Below, piece after piece: positions 27,431 through 28,099 of a stretch of DNA of 28,099 bases. The first letter of the stretch is position 1, and every line of letters begins with the position of its first letter. The notes beneath the pieces were generated by a model, which was not told the origin of the DNA, ran no database searches, and was given only the letters and a program-made list of their open reading frames with translations. Both the position numbers and the translations under genes were made by a program. This DNA comes from a virus, in IMG/VR virus record IMGVR_UViG_3300021961_000477, positions 1-28,099 of that record; one strand, 5' to 3'.

Positions 27431-27781
27431 ATGGATTTAGGTGAAGACGAATATTTCTTTCTCCCACATGAAAATTACGAGGAATTCTTTAGTACAATGC
27501 TAAAGACTAATCCTGCGGTTAATAAAGAGTACGCTGAAACCTTAGGTACAGAGCCCTTTATTAACGGTTTATCCAGCCTTGACTTTTGCAAGGCTTATGG
27601 TATACGTTATGTTGATGGTGGGGTAGCATTCAAACAGAATAATATGTTTGATTACATGGATGCTATCATCAGTAGAGAGTTAAATAATGATCTCAGGAAG
27701 CTTGTAGATATGGGACTAGTAGATTACTACTGGGATGATAGCAAACAAGACTTCATTTTCAAGCCCCTAACACAGGGCTAG
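27431..27781 (+). CDS. Hypothetical protein with an internal copy of the cassette element
   Basis: 116 residues, leaderless start. Acidic and aromatic (DLGEDEYFFLPHENYEEFFSTML). A copy of the element (27579-27587) is read in frame as S-L-D-F-C in the middle, so the gene may be a fusion of two cassettes. The C-terminal part (LRKLVDMGLVDYYWDDSKQDFIFKP) looks like a small independent domain. The stop TAG lies two bases before the next element. No function recognised. Confidence 0.66.
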   Translation: MDLGEDEYFFLPHENYEEFFSTMLKTNPAVNKEYAETLGTEPFINGLSSLDFCKAYGIRYVDGGVAFKQNNMFDYMDAIISRELNNDLRKLVDMGLVDYYWDDSKQDFIFKPLTQG

Positions 27782-27783
27782 CC

Positions 27784-27792
27784 TTGACTTTT
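27784..27792 (+). repeat. TTGACTTTT copy abutting the tRNA-like gene
   Basis: TTGACTTTTCT is directly followed by the first acceptor base at 27795, as at tRNA-Lys. A -10-like ATATAT would fall inside the RNA. Confidence 0.8.
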
Positions 27793-27794
27793 CT

Positions 27795-27899
27795 GGGTGG
27801 GTAGCATATATTGGTAATGCGTCCCTATTGATACCGTCATGTCGGCCTAAATACCTTAGGTTTTCAGGGAAGAAGGAGGTTCGATCCCTTCCCCGCCCA
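27795..27899 (+). tRNA. tRNA-like gene with a 39-nt anticodon loop (insertion or intron?)
   Basis: Acceptor GGGTGGG (27795-27801) pairs with CCCGCCC (27892-27898, one T-G); TA at 8-9; D arm GCAT-9 bases-ATGC (27804-27820) with GG; anticodon stem TCCCT (27822-27826) with AGGGA (27866-27870); T arm GGAGG-TTCGATC-CCTTC (27875-27891); discriminator A. Every tRNA part is in place, but the anticodon loop is 39 bases (27827-27865), 32 more than normal, and contains its own hairpin CCTAA-ATACC-TTAGG. CCA is not encoded, unlike the other six tRNAs. It may be intron-bearing, a decayed tRNA, or an RNA with another role. Confidence 0.6.
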
Positions 27900-28080
27900 C
27901 ATTTATTTCAATCCCATGCTTGGATAACATCAAATTTAGCTCCGAAATTTGATGAGAATCCCATCTCAACTCCTCGGATAATGTTTCGAGTAGAGTTTTT
28001 ACAAAAGTTTTATACTTTTGGGCTTGACTTTTCTGATAAGTAAGCTCTTTTTTTAAACTTTTAGGCTTATTTTTAGCCAT
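27856..28080 (-). CDS. Doubtful small basic helical protein
   Basis: 74 residues from ATG 28080. The N-terminal ~55 residues are a plausible Lys-rich helix (SLKKELTYQKSQAQKYKTFVK...LLETLSEEL). The end, GGEGIEPPSS, is antisense translation of the tRNA-like T arm, a well-known artefact signature, so the gene would overlap the tRNA by 44 bases. It also reads through one cassette element (as QKSQAQ) and two perfect hairpins. It may be real with a ragged 3' end, or spurious. Confidence 0.35.
   Translation of the reverse strand: MAKNKPKSLKKELTYQKSQAQKYKTFVKTLLETLSEELRWDSHQISELNLMLSKHGIEINVGGEGIEPPSSLKT
27928..27954 (+). other. Perfect 10-bp hairpin
   Basis: CATCAAATTT-AGCTCCG-AAATTTGATG. A second hairpin, CAAAAGT-TTTAT-ACTTTTG, lies at 28002-28020 just before the last element copy. 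Confidence 0.5.
28024..28032 (+). repeat. TTGACTTTT copy 14 (last)
   Basis: The last copy of the element, in AT-rich sequence, with CT after it and no -10 box. A run of seven T follows about 17 bases downstream. No plus-strand gene begins before the window ends. Confidence 0.8.
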
Positions 28081-28099
28081 AATTGTAACATTTTTGAAT

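Larger units (their letters stand above)
24732..28034 (+). repeat. Dispersed (G/C)CTTGACTTTT(CT) element, 14 copies
   Basis: TTGACTTTT copies begin at 24732, 24775, 25009, 25343, 25537, 25781, 25975, 26203, 26764, 27150, 27397, 27579, 27784 and 28024, all plus strand. Nearly all have G/C-C before them, and most have CT after. Copies at 24732, 25009, 25537, 26203, 26764 and 27397 have a -10 box at 16-17 bases and act as promoters; the rest do not. Every protein gene between 24.5 and 27.8 kb ends within 6 bases of a copy, and in four genes (stops at 24735, 25346, 25540, 26767) the TGA inside the element is the stop codon. Confidence 0.9.

Noticed and set aside
27827-27865. Group I intron in the tRNA-like gene
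   Set aside because: The insertion is only about 32 bases; it cannot hold a group I core. A remnant cannot be excluded.

Overview
The window looks like part of a large tailed phage (T4-type myovirus-like) infecting a proteobacterium. The phage assignment rests on a gp17-type large terminase, a gp20-type portal, several tail-fibre proteins, a tRNA cluster and many small early-type genes. The proteobacterial host is inferred from a DUF1289 protein, a BPSL0761-family protein, a GP88-like protein and a DUF932 protein. A GC-rich host is plausible: most of the tRNAs read A/T-ending codons (UUA, AUA, AGA, AAA, GGA), and one accessory block is GC-rich.

Region 1 (1-10.5 kb, minus strand, AT-rich) holds late structural genes. 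In transcription order they are terminase, portal, a large acidic scaffold-like protein and a row of tail-fibre/adhesin proteins running off the left edge. Terminase and portal overlap by 19 bases; no sheath or tube gene lies between them.

Region 2 (10.5-17.9 kb, mostly plus strand, AT-rich) holds a glycosyltransferase, a CxxC membrane protein, a membrane-anchored PAS protein with a holin-like N-terminus, a DUF1289 protein, two proteins with signal peptides (one a parallel beta-helix), and four unrecognised proteins. Those four share a short helical motif ending in [LI]-x-E, the T4 prohead-protease cleavage consensus, so they may be capsid-internal cargo.

Region 3 (18.1-24.4 kb, clearly GC-rich by eye) is an array of small accessory genes. 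Most transcription units start at a promoter of the form TTGCAA-16/17-TACAAT, with the start codon 6-7 bases after the -10 box, implying leaderless mRNAs. Most end in one of nine copies of a GC-rich tandem-hairpin element. The layout recalls the promoter-stem-loop (PeSL) cassettes described in T4-type phages.

Region 4 (24.4-27.8 kb, intermediate GC) is a second cassette array built on another repeat, (G/C)CTTGACTTTT(CT), with 14 copies. It follows every protein gene within 6 bases, sometimes supplies that gene's stop codon, and in about half the copies is the -35 part of a promoter. The array includes six tRNAs (Leu, Ile, Arg, Lys, Gly, Asn), a probable 88-nt structured RNA ahead of one small gene, and a tRNA-like gene with a 39-nt anticodon loop.

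The last 200 bases return to AT-rich sequence with a doubtful minus-strand gene. The strongest candidates for something undescribed are the two cassette systems with leaderless promoters, the leader RNA at 25043-25130, the tRNA-like gene at 27795-27899 and the [LI]-x-E-tagged protein set.
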